DNA of 47,270 nt, taken from the NCBI GenBank assembly GCA_945862125.1, contig CAMAYC010000026.1, forward strand, positions 1 to 47,270, in the 5' to 3' direction. Positions 17,654-25,183 of the stretch are shown one piece after another; positions within the stretch are counted from its first letter, which is position 1; every line of letters begins with the position of its first letter. Source of the DNA: Reyranella massiliensis 521 (GTDB lineage: Bacteria > Pseudomonadota > Alphaproteobacteria > Reyranellales > Reyranellaceae). A program made the translations under genes and the position numbers. The notes under the pieces were generated by a model. It saw nothing but the letters and a program-made list of their open reading frames with translations. It searched no databases and was not told the DNA's origin.

Positions 17654-19731
17654 ACGATGTCCTCCAGGACGATCTGGCCTACGGCATTGATGTGGGCGCT
17701 AAAGCCCTGCGGCACGACGGTGGTGGTGCCATCCTCGACGATCAGCGCCGGCCCGTCGAGCGACATGCCGGGCCTGAGTGCGTTGCGCTCGTGGATCGCG
17801 GCCTTCTCCTGCCGGCCGCTTGCCGGGTCCAGCACCTGGCGATGGCCGCTGGGCGCCGGCGACGCGATTCTGACCGGATCCTTGGCGGGCTTGGGCAGCG
17901 GCCGCGCGGTGGCGATCGACAGCGTCCAGGTCAGCGCTTCGACCTCGAGCTTGGGGATGGCGCGGCCGAACACCGTCTCGTATGTCGCCTCGAAGCGGCG
18001 GCGCAGATCGGGTGCGGCGTCGGGGGCGAAGGCAGTGTTGGGCAGCGGCACCGCGATCTCGTGGCCCTGGCCGCGGTAGCGCATGAAGGCGTGACGCTGT
18101 TCCACCAGCTCCTCGCCGGGCGCGGCCGGCCGCACTACGGCCTCGGCCTCGCGGCGCATCGTGGCGAACAATTCGTTCAGCATCTTGGCGTCGAACATGT
18201 CGAGCCGGACATGGCGCGTGCGCACGACCTCGTAGGCGATGGGCGCGCGCAGGAAGCCGAACGCCGAGCCGACGCCGGCACCCACGGGGACGACGACCTT
18301 CTTCATGCCGAGCTTGCGCGCCAGGCGGGCGGCATGGAGCGGCGCCGCGCCGCCAAAGGCGATCAGCGTACGCTCGGCGGTGTCCTTGCCGTTTTCGACG
18401 GCATGCACGCGGGCGGCACTCGCCATGGTCTCGTCGACGATTTCCGCGACGCCTGCCGCCGCGCCCTGCGCGTCGGTTTTCAGCGCGTCAGCCAGGGCCT
18501 GCAAGGCAGCCTTTGCCTTCTCCGGATAGAGCGGCAGCGCGCCCCCAGCGAAGCGGGCGGGATCGAGCCGACCGAGGGCGGTGTCCGCGTCGGTCACGGT
18601 GGGTTCGGTACCGCCATTGCCGTAGCAGGCCGGGCCCGGGACACTGCCGGCCGAATCGGGGCCGACCTGGATGCGGCCCAGCGCATCGAGCCGGGCGATC
18701 GAGCCGCCGCCGGCGCCGATCTCGACCAGTTCGATCACCGGAATGCGCACGGGCAAGCCGCTGCCCTGCACGAAGCGATAGGCGCGCGCGACCTCGAACT
18801 GGCGCGAGCGCTGCAACTCGAGATCGTCGAGCAGGGTGAGCTTGGCCGTGGTGCCTCCCATGTCGAAGGCGACGGCCTTGGCGACGGCATTTTCGGCCGC
18901 GACCGTGAGCGCCAGGATGGCGCCGCCGGCCGGGCCCGATTCGACCAGCCGCACCGGATAACGCCGCGCCGTGTCGACCGTGGTGATGCCGCCTGACGAC
19001 ATCATCAGCAGCAAGGGCCCGGCGATGCCTTCCTTCTTGAGGTCGGTCTCGAGCTGGCCGAGATAGCCTGCCATGCGTGGCAGCACATAGGCGTTGGCGA
19101 TGGTGGTCGAGGTGCGCTCGTACTCGCGAATTTCCGGGCAAACCTCGCAGGAGAGCGAGATGGCGACACCCGGCAGTTCCTCGGCCAGGATCTGGCCGGC
19201 GCGGCGCTCGTGCGCCTCGTGGGTGAAGCTGTGCAGGAAGCAGACGGCCACCGCCTCGATCTTGCGCTGGCGCAGTTCCATGGCGACGGCCCGCACGGCT
19301 TTCTCGTCGAGCGCCAGCAGCACGGCGCCGTCTGAAGCCACGCGCTCGGGGATGCCGAAGCGCAGGTCGCGCGGCACCAGCGGATCGGGTCGCTCCATGT
19401 AGATGTCGTACTGCTCGAAGCGATGCTCCCACGCCATCTCGACCGAATCGCGGAAGCCCTCGGTGGTGAGCAGTGCCGTGCGTGCACCCTTGCGCTCGAT
19501 CAGCGCGTTGGTGGCGAGCGTCGTGCCGTGCACCACGAGGGTGACGTCGGCCGCCGCCACCTTGGCCTCGGCCAGGATGGCGCGCACGCCGTCCAGCACC
19601 GCGCGCTCGGGCGCGTCCGGCGTGGTCAGCAGTTTGATGGAATGGGCCCGAGATGCTTGTCCGGGAACGGCCGTCTCCAGGACGACATCGGTGAACGTAC
19701 CGCCGATATCGACGGCCAAACGCGCGGACAT
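17650..19731 (-). CDS. hyuA: hydantoinase A / N-methylhydantoinase A-family subunit, 693 aa
   Basis: The N-terminus carries the ATPase signature of this family as AVDIGGTFTDVVLE, followed by VHGTTLATNALIERKGA. AFDMGGTTAKL in the middle and FGGAAPLHAARLA complete the actin-like nucleotide fold. The length of 693 residues is typical for HyuA. It would activate the cyclic amide substrate with ATP for HyuB. It starts six bases after the stop of the Bug binding-protein gene and overlaps hyuB by four bases. Transport and hydrolysis of the same compound are therefore probably linked. Confidence 0.92.
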   Translation of the reverse strand: MSARLAVDIGGTFTDVVLETAVPGQASRAHSIKLLTTPDAPERAVLDGVRAILAEAKVAAADVTLVVHGTTLATNALIERKGARTALLTTEGFRDSVEMAWEHRFEQYDIYMERPDPLVPRDLRFGIPERVASDGAVLLALDEKAVRAVAMELRQRKIEAVAVCFLHSFTHEAHERRAGQILAEELPGVAISLSCEVCPEIREYERTSTTIANAYVLPRMAGYLGQLETDLKKEGIAGPLLLMMSSGGITTVDTARRYPVRLVESGPAGGAILALTVAAENAVAKAVAFDMGGTTAKLTLLDDLELQRSRQFEVARAYRFVQGSGLPVRIPVIELVEIGAGGGSIARLDALGRIQVGPDSAGSVPGPACYGNGGTEPTVTDADTALGRLDPARFAGGALPLYPEKAKAALQALADALKTDAQGAAAGVAEIVDETMASAARVHAVENGKDTAERTLIAFGGAAPLHAARLARKLGMKKVVVPVGAGVGSAFGFLRAPIAYEVVRTRHVRLDMFDAKMLNELFATMRREAEAVVRPAAPGEELVEQRHAFMRYRGQGHEIAVPLPNTAFAPDAAPDLRRRFEATYETVFGRAIPKLEVEALTWTLSIATARPLPKPAKDPVRIASPAPSGHRQVLDPASGRQEKAAIHERNALRPGMSLDGPALIVEDGTTTVVPQGFSAHINAVGQIVLEDIV

Positions 19732-19736
19732 AATTC

Positions 19737-20693
19737 TCAGTTCTCGTTGATCTTGATGTTGCCCTTGGCCACGACGTCGCCCCAGGTCTTCAGGTCGCGC
19801 TGCAGGTAGGCGATGTAGTCGGCGCGGGGCAGGGTGGCGGGGTGGAGGCCTTGCTCGTCGAACTTCGCCTTCACGGCCGGATCGGCCATGACCTTCAGGA
19901 TCGCCGCCGTCAGCACGGCCAGGACCGGCTCGGGCGTCTTGGGAGGCGCCGCGATGCCATACCAGTTTTCGGCCTGGTAGCCCGGCACCGCCTCGGCGAG
20001 AGCCGGCGTCTCGGGCAGCACCGGCCAGCGCTCGAGCGACGTGACAGCCATGGCCCGCGCCTTGCCGCCACGGATCAGGCCGAGCGTCGCGGGATCGCCG
20101 AAATAGGCGTCGACGATGCCGGCCGCGAGATCGTTCAGCGCCGGCCCGGTACCGCGATAGGGCACATGGATCATTTTTATGCCCGACATCTGGGTGAACA
20201 GTTCGCCCGCGAGATGCTGGCTGGTGCCGATGCCGCCCGAGGCCCAGCGGATCTCCTGGCGCCTGGCGAGATCCATGAATTCGGGCAGCGTCTTGGCCGG
20301 CAGGTCGTTGCGCACGGCCACGATGAAGGGCATGCGCACCAGTCGCGTGATCTGCGAAAGCGCCATCGGGTCGTAGGGCATCTTGCGCAGGTGCGGTCCG
20401 GCAGTGAGCGTGCCGACGCCGGTGAGGCTCAGCGTGTAGCCATCGGGCGGGGCGTGCGACATCGCCTCGACGCCGATGATGCCGCCGGCGCCGCCCTTGT
20501 TCTCGACGATGATCGGCTGGCCGAGTTCCTTCGAGAGCGGCCCCATCAACAGGCGGGCCGTCATGTCGACGCCGCCGCCGGGTGGGAAGGGCACGATGAT
20601 CTTGATCGGCCGGTCGGGGAACTTGGCCTGGGCGTGAGCCGCGAAGGGAAGGGCGAGGCCTGCGATCAGGACGCTTCGGCGGGTCGTGCTCAT
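19737..20693 (-). CDS. Bug/TctC-family periplasmic substrate-binding protein, 318 aa
   Basis: The start at 20693 gives an N-terminal signal MSTTRRSVLIAGLALPFAAH with a GGAAAGAG ribosome binding site; the two arginines hint at a Tat-like signal, but Sec export is equally possible. The mature protein opens KFPDRPIKIIVPFPPGGGVD and has the ENKGGAGGIIG loop. It lies immediately before hyuA, which suggests that its ligand is the cyclic amide, or a precursor, handled by HyuAB. No TctA or TctB genes are present. Confidence 0.92.
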   Translation of the reverse strand: MSTTRRSVLIAGLALPFAAHAQAKFPDRPIKIIVPFPPGGGVDMTARLLMGPLSKELGQPIIVENKGGAGGIIGVEAMSHAPPDGYTLSLTGVGTLTAGPHLRKMPYDPMALSQITRLVRMPFIVAVRNDLPAKTLPEFMDLARRQEIRWASGGIGTSQHLAGELFTQMSGIKMIHVPYRGTGPALNDLAAGIVDAYFGDPATLGLIRGGKARAMAVTSLERWPVLPETPALAEAVPGYQAENWYGIAAPPKTPEPVLAVLTAAILKVMADPAVKAKFDEQGLHPATLPRADYIAYLQRDLKTWGDVVAKGNIKINEN

Positions 20694-20748
20694 TGCGGCT
20701 CTTTCCATGATCGATGACAACGATGCAGACGCTAGCACGTTAGGTCGC

Positions 20749-21897
20749 TCAGAGACCCACCTTCTTGAACACCTCGACGAAGCGATCGACGTCCTGCTCG
20801 TCGTTGTAGACGTGCGGGCTGATCCTGAGGCGACCGAGCCGCGGTGCGGCATGGACGTTCTCCGCCGCGAGCTTCTGCGGCAGGTCCGTGGCCATGCCCT
20901 TGGGAAATTTCAGGCTGAGCACGTGCGGTGCGCGCAGCTTCCTGTCGAGGACCTGGACGCCGGTGTTGGCGAGGCCATCGGCCAGCCGATCGGTAAGCAT
21001 GGAAAGCCGCGCCACGATCGGCTCGTTGCCCCAGCCGGCCATCATCTCCATGCCGATGGCGGCCATCTCCATCGAGATGAAATGGTCGCGCTCGCCCATG
21101 TCGTAGCGCCGGGCGCCGTCGGTGTAGGAGACGTCGCGGAAATAGAGCGTGTCCTCGGCCGACACGGCGCGGCGGGCGCCGGCGGTCTGCTCCAGCGGCA
21201 CGCCGCCCTGCCGGCGCTTGGCGACATACATGAAGGCGCGGCCATAGGGTCCCAGCACCCACTTGTAGGTCGGGAAGATCAGGAAGTCGGGATCGAGTGT
21301 CTTCACGTCGATCTTGCGCACGCCGACGTCGTGCGTGGCGTCGACCAGCAGCGCCGCGCCCTGCTTGCGGGCGGCCGCGGCGATCCGCGCCATGTCGAGG
21401 GCGCCGCCGTCGGACCAGTGCACGGAGGAGATCGAGACCAGCGCCAGCGGGGCCGCGCCGCCGCGATCGATGGCGGCCATGACGGATGTGGTCCAGTCGC
21501 CGTCGGCGGGTTGCGCCACCTGCTCGACGGTAAAGCCGCCGGCCTCGGCGCGGCTCATCCATTCCAGCACCGGCGAGGTGTGGTCGTCCTTCAGCACCAG
21601 CACGCGGCTGCCGCGCGGGATCGCCAGCACCTTGCCCGCAGTCGCCACGCCGTAGCCGACCGAGGGGATCAGCGCCGCGTCGACGGGGTCAGCGCCGATC
21701 AGGGCGGCGGCGGCCTTGCGGGCGCGCTCATACTGCTGCGACTGGAAGCCCGCTTCGAGCTTCCATGGCTGGCCCTTGCGGCCGATCGCGGCGCGGCCGG
21801 CTTCCTGCACGGCCAGCGGCAGCGGGCTCCAGGAGGCGGCGTTCAGGAAACAGACGTCGCGCGGGATATCGAACAGTGCGCGTTGGGAGGGGAGCAT
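20749..21897 (-). CDS. class V PLP-dependent aminotransferase-like protein, 382 aa
   Basis: A fold type I PLP enzyme of the class V group (cysteine desulfurase/isopenicillin N epimerase relatives). The PLP-binding lysine is likely K212 in FPTYKWVLGPYG, and the ring-facing aspartate is D186 in LLVDATHD. The start at 21897 is preferred because GGAGA lies seven bases upstream; an ATG at 21918 has no such signal. There is no obvious catalytic cysteine loop for desulfurase activity, so transamination, racemisation or a lyase reaction is more likely. It is the first gene of the aminotransferase-Bug-hyuA-hyuB run, which suggests amino-acid-derived substrates. Confidence 0.85.
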   Translation of the reverse strand: MLPSQRALFDIPRDVCFLNAASWSPLPLAVQEAGRAAIGRKGQPWKLEAGFQSQQYERARKAAAALIGADPVDAALIPSVGYGVATAGKVLAIPRGSRVLVLKDDHTSPVLEWMSRAEAGGFTVEQVAQPADGDWTTSVMAAIDRGGAAPLALVSISSVHWSDGGALDMARIAAAARKQGAALLVDATHDVGVRKIDVKTLDPDFLIFPTYKWVLGPYGRAFMYVAKRRQGGVPLEQTAGARRAVSAEDTLYFRDVSYTDGARRYDMGERDHFISMEMAAIGMEMMAGWGNEPIVARLSMLTDRLADGLANTGVQVLDRKLRAPHVLSLKFPKGMATDLPQKLAAENVHAAPRLGRLRISPHVYNDEQDVDRFVEVFKKVGL

Positions 21898-22077
21898 TTC
21901 TTCGTCTCCGTCGATCAAGCGTATGGCCGCAGACTAGCGCGCCGCTGCGTCGATCCCGGCACCAAAAAACCTATGGTCTGCCAGTACTCGCGGCGGCGTG
22001 ACTGATTAGCTGACACATCATTGAGAGGGCGGTGGACCGCGCCCAGGTTGAGCCCATCAAGCCGCGTTAGCGGCGCG

Positions 22078-22719
22078 CTACCACATGGTTTTGGCGGCGC
22101 GGCCCGGCCACTCGCGGTCGTAGGTCTCGCCACCGACGCGGTCCTGACTCAGCGCCGCCAGGATCTGGCCGGCGCTGGGCAGGCTCTTCTGATCGACATG
22201 CCGCGCCGGATTCCACAGTTCGGAGCGCACCAGGGCGCGGGCGCACTGGAAGTAGACGGCATCGACGGTCATCACCATCACCGAACGCGGCGGCTTGTCC
22301 TCGACCGCGAAGGAGTCGAGCAGCGCCGGTTTGATGCTGAGCCGGGCGCGGCCGTTGACGCGGAGCGTGTTGCCCACGCCCGGGATCAGGAACAGCAGCG
22401 CCACCCGGGGATCGCGCACGATGTTGCGCAGCGAATCGATCCGGTTGTTGCCGCGCCGGTCGGGCAGCATCAACGTCTTCTCGTCGTGCACGCGCACGAA
22501 TCCCGGCCTGTCGCCGCGCGGCGAACAGTCGAGTCCTTCCGGCCCCGAGGTCGCGAGCGACACGAACGGCGAGGCTTCGATGTAGGCGCGGTAGTGCGGC
22601 GTGATCCGCGCCACTTCCTTCACGGTGGCGGCCTCGGCGGGCTGGCCGTAGAGCGCTTCTAGGTCGGCGACGGTGGTGACGATGTGCGAGGCGAAGGTGT
22701 CGGGCATGTCCTTGCTCAT
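22078..22719 (-). CDS. FMN-binding PPOX-type flavoprotein, 213 aa
   Basis: The protein has the split-barrel flavin fold of the pyridoxamine 5'-phosphate oxidase family, MSMEG_1061-like subgroup. Landmarks are SPFVSLATSGPEGLDCSPRG, RRGNNRIDSLRNIVRDPRV and FLIPGVGNTLRVNGRA. Members often use FMN or F420, but the substrate here is unknown. Its start (22719) overlaps the stop of the upstream CoA-transferase as ATGA. The frame stays open far upstream through that gene, but that part is a shadow. An alternative start lies at 22706. It may be a redox partner for the pathway of the two upstream genes. Confidence 0.82.
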   Translation of the reverse strand: MSKDMPDTFASHIVTTVADLEALYGQPAEAATVKEVARITPHYRAYIEASPFVSLATSGPEGLDCSPRGDRPGFVRVHDEKTLMLPDRRGNNRIDSLRNIVRDPRVALLFLIPGVGNTLRVNGRARLSIKPALLDSFAVEDKPPRSVMVMTVDAVYFQCARALVRSELWNPARHVDQKSLPSAGQILAALSQDRVGGETYDREWPGRAAKTMW

Positions 22720-24095
22720 CAACTCCAGCGGGCGGGCGAACTGCCGAGCGGCTCGGCGGGGCGGGCGTAGAAGGCGGGCGTCTCGCTCAACTGCACGATC
22801 GGGCGGAGATGGTTCAGTCGGCCGAACGGGCCGACGCTCTCGGTGATCAGGCCCGCCAGCTCGTCGTCGCTGAGTTCGGCCGCTCCCTTCGAGGCATCGA
22901 CGGTGCCGAGGCTCGCGATCCAGTGCGCGACCTGGACCAGCGAGACGCGCACCAGCCAGGATCCGCCTTCTTCCACACGGCGGGCGAGACCGACCATGGC
23001 GCCCAGCGCCGCGAGGTAGCCCGCGATGTAGTCGTTTGCCTGCACTGGCATGTTGCGCGGCTGCTCCAGGGTGCCTTGCGTCGCCGAAAGGCCGGTCACG
23101 TTCTGCACGATCGAGTCGAAGCCGCGGCGCGAGGACCAGGGGCCTTCGTGGCTGTAGGCGCAGATGCTGACGCAGACGATGCCGGGCCTGAGCTCGGCCA
23201 GCCGCTCCGGCGAGAAGCCGCGCGCCGCCAGCGTGCCCGGACGATAGCCTTGCGTGAAGACATCGGCCTCGCGCACCAGGCCGTTCAGCGCTTCGACACC
23301 GGCCGGCTCGCGCAGGTCGAGCCAGGCGCAGCGCTTGCCGTGTCCGGTGTCCATCAGGATTTCGGTCTGGTAGGGCAGGTGCTGCGCGGCGATGTGCAGG
23401 ACCTCGGCGCCATTCTCCGCCAGCACGCGGCCGCAGGTGGGGCCGGCCAGCACGCGCGTGAGATCCAGCACGCGGACCCCGCTCAGCGGCCGGTCGCCTT
23501 CTGGCAGAGCCCGAGGCGGCGCCTCGCCGATCTTGATCATGTCGATCAGCGGCAGCTTGGCGACGGCGATTCCGTGCGGGTGGGCGTTCCATTCGTCGCG
23601 GCTGCGCACGAGGCCGCCGACGCAATTGCCTGCCGCGATAGCCTCCTCGATGGCGAGCCCGTCCCATTTGGCCACCGCTTCGGCGAGCGCCTCGCGCGTC
23701 TCCGCCTTGGCGCCCGAGATGCTGAGCGCGCCGGCGCGATGATGCGGATGGTTGGTGTGCAGGAACATGGTCCGGCCATCGCGCGTCGGATAGTGGCCGG
23801 CCAGCGGATCCCACGACACCGGCTTCTCGCCGTTGCGGCGGACATAGGTATTGGAGCGCAGAGACGCCGCGGCGGCGCGGCGATCGATCGTCACCGCCTG
23901 CGGTTTGCCGGTGCGCAGCCTCCAGAGGTCGGAAACCGCCAGGCCGATCGCGCCCAATGCCGCCGAGCCGGTCTCGGCGATGCGCCACGGTGTAACGAAT
24001 ACAGGATCGTTGCTTCCGGTGAGCGTGAGCCGATCGTCGGCGCGCTTGCGGCGGCCGAGCTGGCCCAGGACGTCGTGGACCAGTGCGTCGCTCAT
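22719..24095 (-). CDS. family III CoA-transferase, 458 aa
   Basis: A CaiB/BaiF-type CoA-transferase. The core reads LSGVRVLDLTRVLAGPTCG, then TGHGKRCAWLDLREPAG and EADVFTQGYRPG. NDYIAGYLAALGA holds an aspartate in the region where the family's catalytic residue lies. About 190 residues precede the usual core start, so this is the long form seen in some alphaproteobacteria. It would move CoA between carboxylic acids. The gene starts at the third ATG of a 14-bp repeat ladder (24091-24132), so its translation is coupled to the upstream hydrolase. Confidence 0.87.
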   Translation of the reverse strand: MSDALVHDVLGQLGRRKRADDRLTLTGSNDPVFVTPWRIAETGSAALGAIGLAVSDLWRLRTGKPQAVTIDRRAAAASLRSNTYVRRNGEKPVSWDPLAGHYPTRDGRTMFLHTNHPHHRAGALSISGAKAETREALAEAVAKWDGLAIEEAIAAGNCVGGLVRSRDEWNAHPHGIAVAKLPLIDMIKIGEAPPRALPEGDRPLSGVRVLDLTRVLAGPTCGRVLAENGAEVLHIAAQHLPYQTEILMDTGHGKRCAWLDLREPAGVEALNGLVREADVFTQGYRPGTLAARGFSPERLAELRPGIVCVSICAYSHEGPWSSRRGFDSIVQNVTGLSATQGTLEQPRNMPVQANDYIAGYLAALGAMVGLARRVEEGGSWLVRVSLVQVAHWIASLGTVDASKGAAELSDDELAGLITESVGPFGRLNHLRPIVQLSETPAFYARPAEPLGSSPARWS

Positions 24096-24132
24096 TTGTC
24101 CGCCCTCATTTGTCCGCCCTCATTTGTCTGCC
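24091..24132 (-). repeat. 14-bp tandem repeat x3 forming an ATGA ladder
   Basis: Three units (the third with one change) each place ATGA at the unit join and a GAGGG-type ribosome binding site before the next ATG. Read on the minus strand, the hydrolase ends in TGA at 24120-24122, overlapping the ATG at 24121-24123. That ATG opens a five-codon frame (MRADK) whose TGA overlaps the ATG at 24107-24109. A second identical MRADK frame ends on the ATG at 24093-24095, which starts the CoA-transferase. Confidence 0.8.
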
Positions 24133-24845
24133 CACGTGTTCGGCATGATCCGGGTCAGCAGCGCCATCAGCGCGTCGGGGCAGGTAATGTGCGGGTTATG
24201 GCTGCAGTCGAGTTCGTACGACTTCCAGCCGGCCTCGCTCTTGGCGCGTGTGCTGAACTGGCGGAACACGTCGCCCGGTCCATTGCGCGTTGCATATATA
24301 TAGTGGCGTGGCGGTGGCGGTTCCTTGGAGGTGAGTTCGATCTTCTGCTCGAAGGTGCGGATGGGCTGCGGCCGGCGGCGCGGACTGGCCCAGGCCACGT
24401 CCTCGGGCGAGGTGTCGGGTGGCATCGGATTGATGGGCAGCCGCCAGCCGTCGCCGTCCTTGGCAGCACCTGCGCGCATGTTGCCCTCGGCTTTCGGGCC
24501 CACCAGGTCGAACAGGCTCTGACCATTGTTGGGCGCGAAGGCGTCGATGTACACGATGCGCGCAATACGCTCGCGCGCCTTGTCGGCGACGCCGGTCGCC
24601 ACCATGCCGCCGTAGGAATGGCCGAGCAGGGTGACGTCGGTCAGGTCCTCGAATTCCAGCACCGCCGTGACGTCCTGGATGTGGGTCGAGAGATCGACCT
24701 CGGGCCGGGCGAGATGGGCGCGTTCGCCGAGCCCGGTGTAGGTCGGCGAGAAGAAATCGTGTCCGGCGGCCCGGAAGAGGGGCCGCATCTTCTTCCAGGC
24801 CCACGCCGCGGACCAGGCGCCATGCGCCAGAACGATCGATGCCAT
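24120..24845 (-). CDS. alpha/beta hydrolase, 241 aa
   Basis: A small alpha/beta-fold hydrolase. The oxyanion region is IVLAHGAWS, and the nucleophile elbow GHSYGG has serine 77. A late histidine in CSHNPHI could complete the triad. It looks like the salicylate esterase/methylesterase-like group and would cleave an ester or thioester in the cytoplasm. A strong GGGAGGTAG precedes the ATG at 24845. It is the first gene of the hydrolase/CoA-transferase/flavoprotein operon and is divergent from feoA, with 59 bases between the start codons. Confidence 0.87.
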   Translation of the reverse strand: MASIVLAHGAWSAAWAWKKMRPLFRAAGHDFFSPTYTGLGERAHLARPEVDLSTHIQDVTAVLEFEDLTDVTLLGHSYGGMVATGVADKARERIARIVYIDAFAPNNGQSLFDLVGPKAEGNMRAGAAKDGDGWRLPINPMPPDTSPEDVAWASPRRRPQPIRTFEQKIELTSKEPPPPRHYIYATRNGPGDVFRQFSTRAKSEAGWKSYELDCSHNPHITCPDALMALLTRIMPNTWADK

Positions 24846-24862
24846 TTGCCGCTACCTCCCTG

Positions 24863-24883
24863 CTGGAAAAGCCCCTTTTCCAG
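24863..24883. promoter_or_regulatory. perfect hairpin between the hydrolase and feoA
   Basis: CTGGAAAAG and its exact reverse complement CTTTTCCAG are separated by CCC. The element sits in the short divergent gap and is not followed by a T-tract. It may be a regulator site or a leader hairpin for one of the two genes. Confidence 0.4.
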
Positions 24884-24904
24884 TGCTATTACGAATTACT
24901 CGCA
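24884..24904 (+). promoter_or_regulatory. possible Fur-type box at the feoA start
   Basis: A 21-base imperfect palindrome begins TGCTATTAC and ends ACTCGCA, directly before the feoA ATG. TGC and GCA mark the ends, and A, TA and TA, T positions mirror each other. Its AT-rich core and its place before ferrous iron genes suggest an iron regulator (Fur or a relative). The match is by eye, and no canonical Fur consensus is fully met. Confidence 0.35.
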
Positions 24905-25183
24905 ATGTCTTCCAAATCAACCATAGCACTAGGCGATGCACGTGTGGGCTTTCGCGGTCGCATCGAGGCGCTCTCCGTGGAGGGCGCGGGCCTTGGCCTG
25001 CCCGGCCCCGAACTGGAGCGCCGGCTGATCGAACTGGGTTTCGTCGAGGGCGCCGAGGTCGAGCTTCTGCACCAGGGCCTGTTCGGCGCCGACCCGATCG
25101 CGGTGCGGGTGGCGCATGCCACGATCGCGCTGCGCCGGCGCGAGGCCATGGCGGTCCTGGTGAGCGCCGAGGGACCTGCATGA
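24905..25183 (+). CDS. feoA: FeoA-like ferrous iron transport accessory protein, 92 aa
   Basis: A small SH3-like FeoA domain: GFRGRIEAL, LERRLIELGFVEGAEVELLH, then ADPIAVRVAHATIALRRREA. FeoA is a cytoplasmic partner of the FeoB permease. The start at 24905 (MSSKST) is preferred over upstream ATG 24839, which would overlap the divergent hydrolase. No clear ribosome binding site precedes it and the palindrome abuts it, so the leader may be very short. The stop overlaps the feoB start (ATGA). Confidence 0.88.
   Translation: MSSKSTIALGDARVGFRGRIEALSVEGAGLGLPGPELERRLIELGFVEGAEVELLHQGLFGADPIAVRVAHATIALRRREAMAVLVSAEGPA

Noticed and set aside
16244..18079. 611-codon plus-strand frame over hyuB/hyuA
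   Set aside because: Antisense shadow of two well-supported hydantoinase genes; no recognisable domain.
22720..23988. Long N-terminal extension of the PPOX flavoprotein
   Set aside because: The upstream part is an alternative frame of the CoA-transferase gene. The ATGA start at 22719 fits family length.
24863..24883. Perfect hairpin considered as a transcription terminator
   Set aside because: It lies between the start codons of two divergent genes and has no following T-tract on either strand.
22809..24926. 705-codon plus-strand frame
   Set aside because: Antisense to the CoA-transferase and hydrolase; composition typical of a shadow frame and no start signal.
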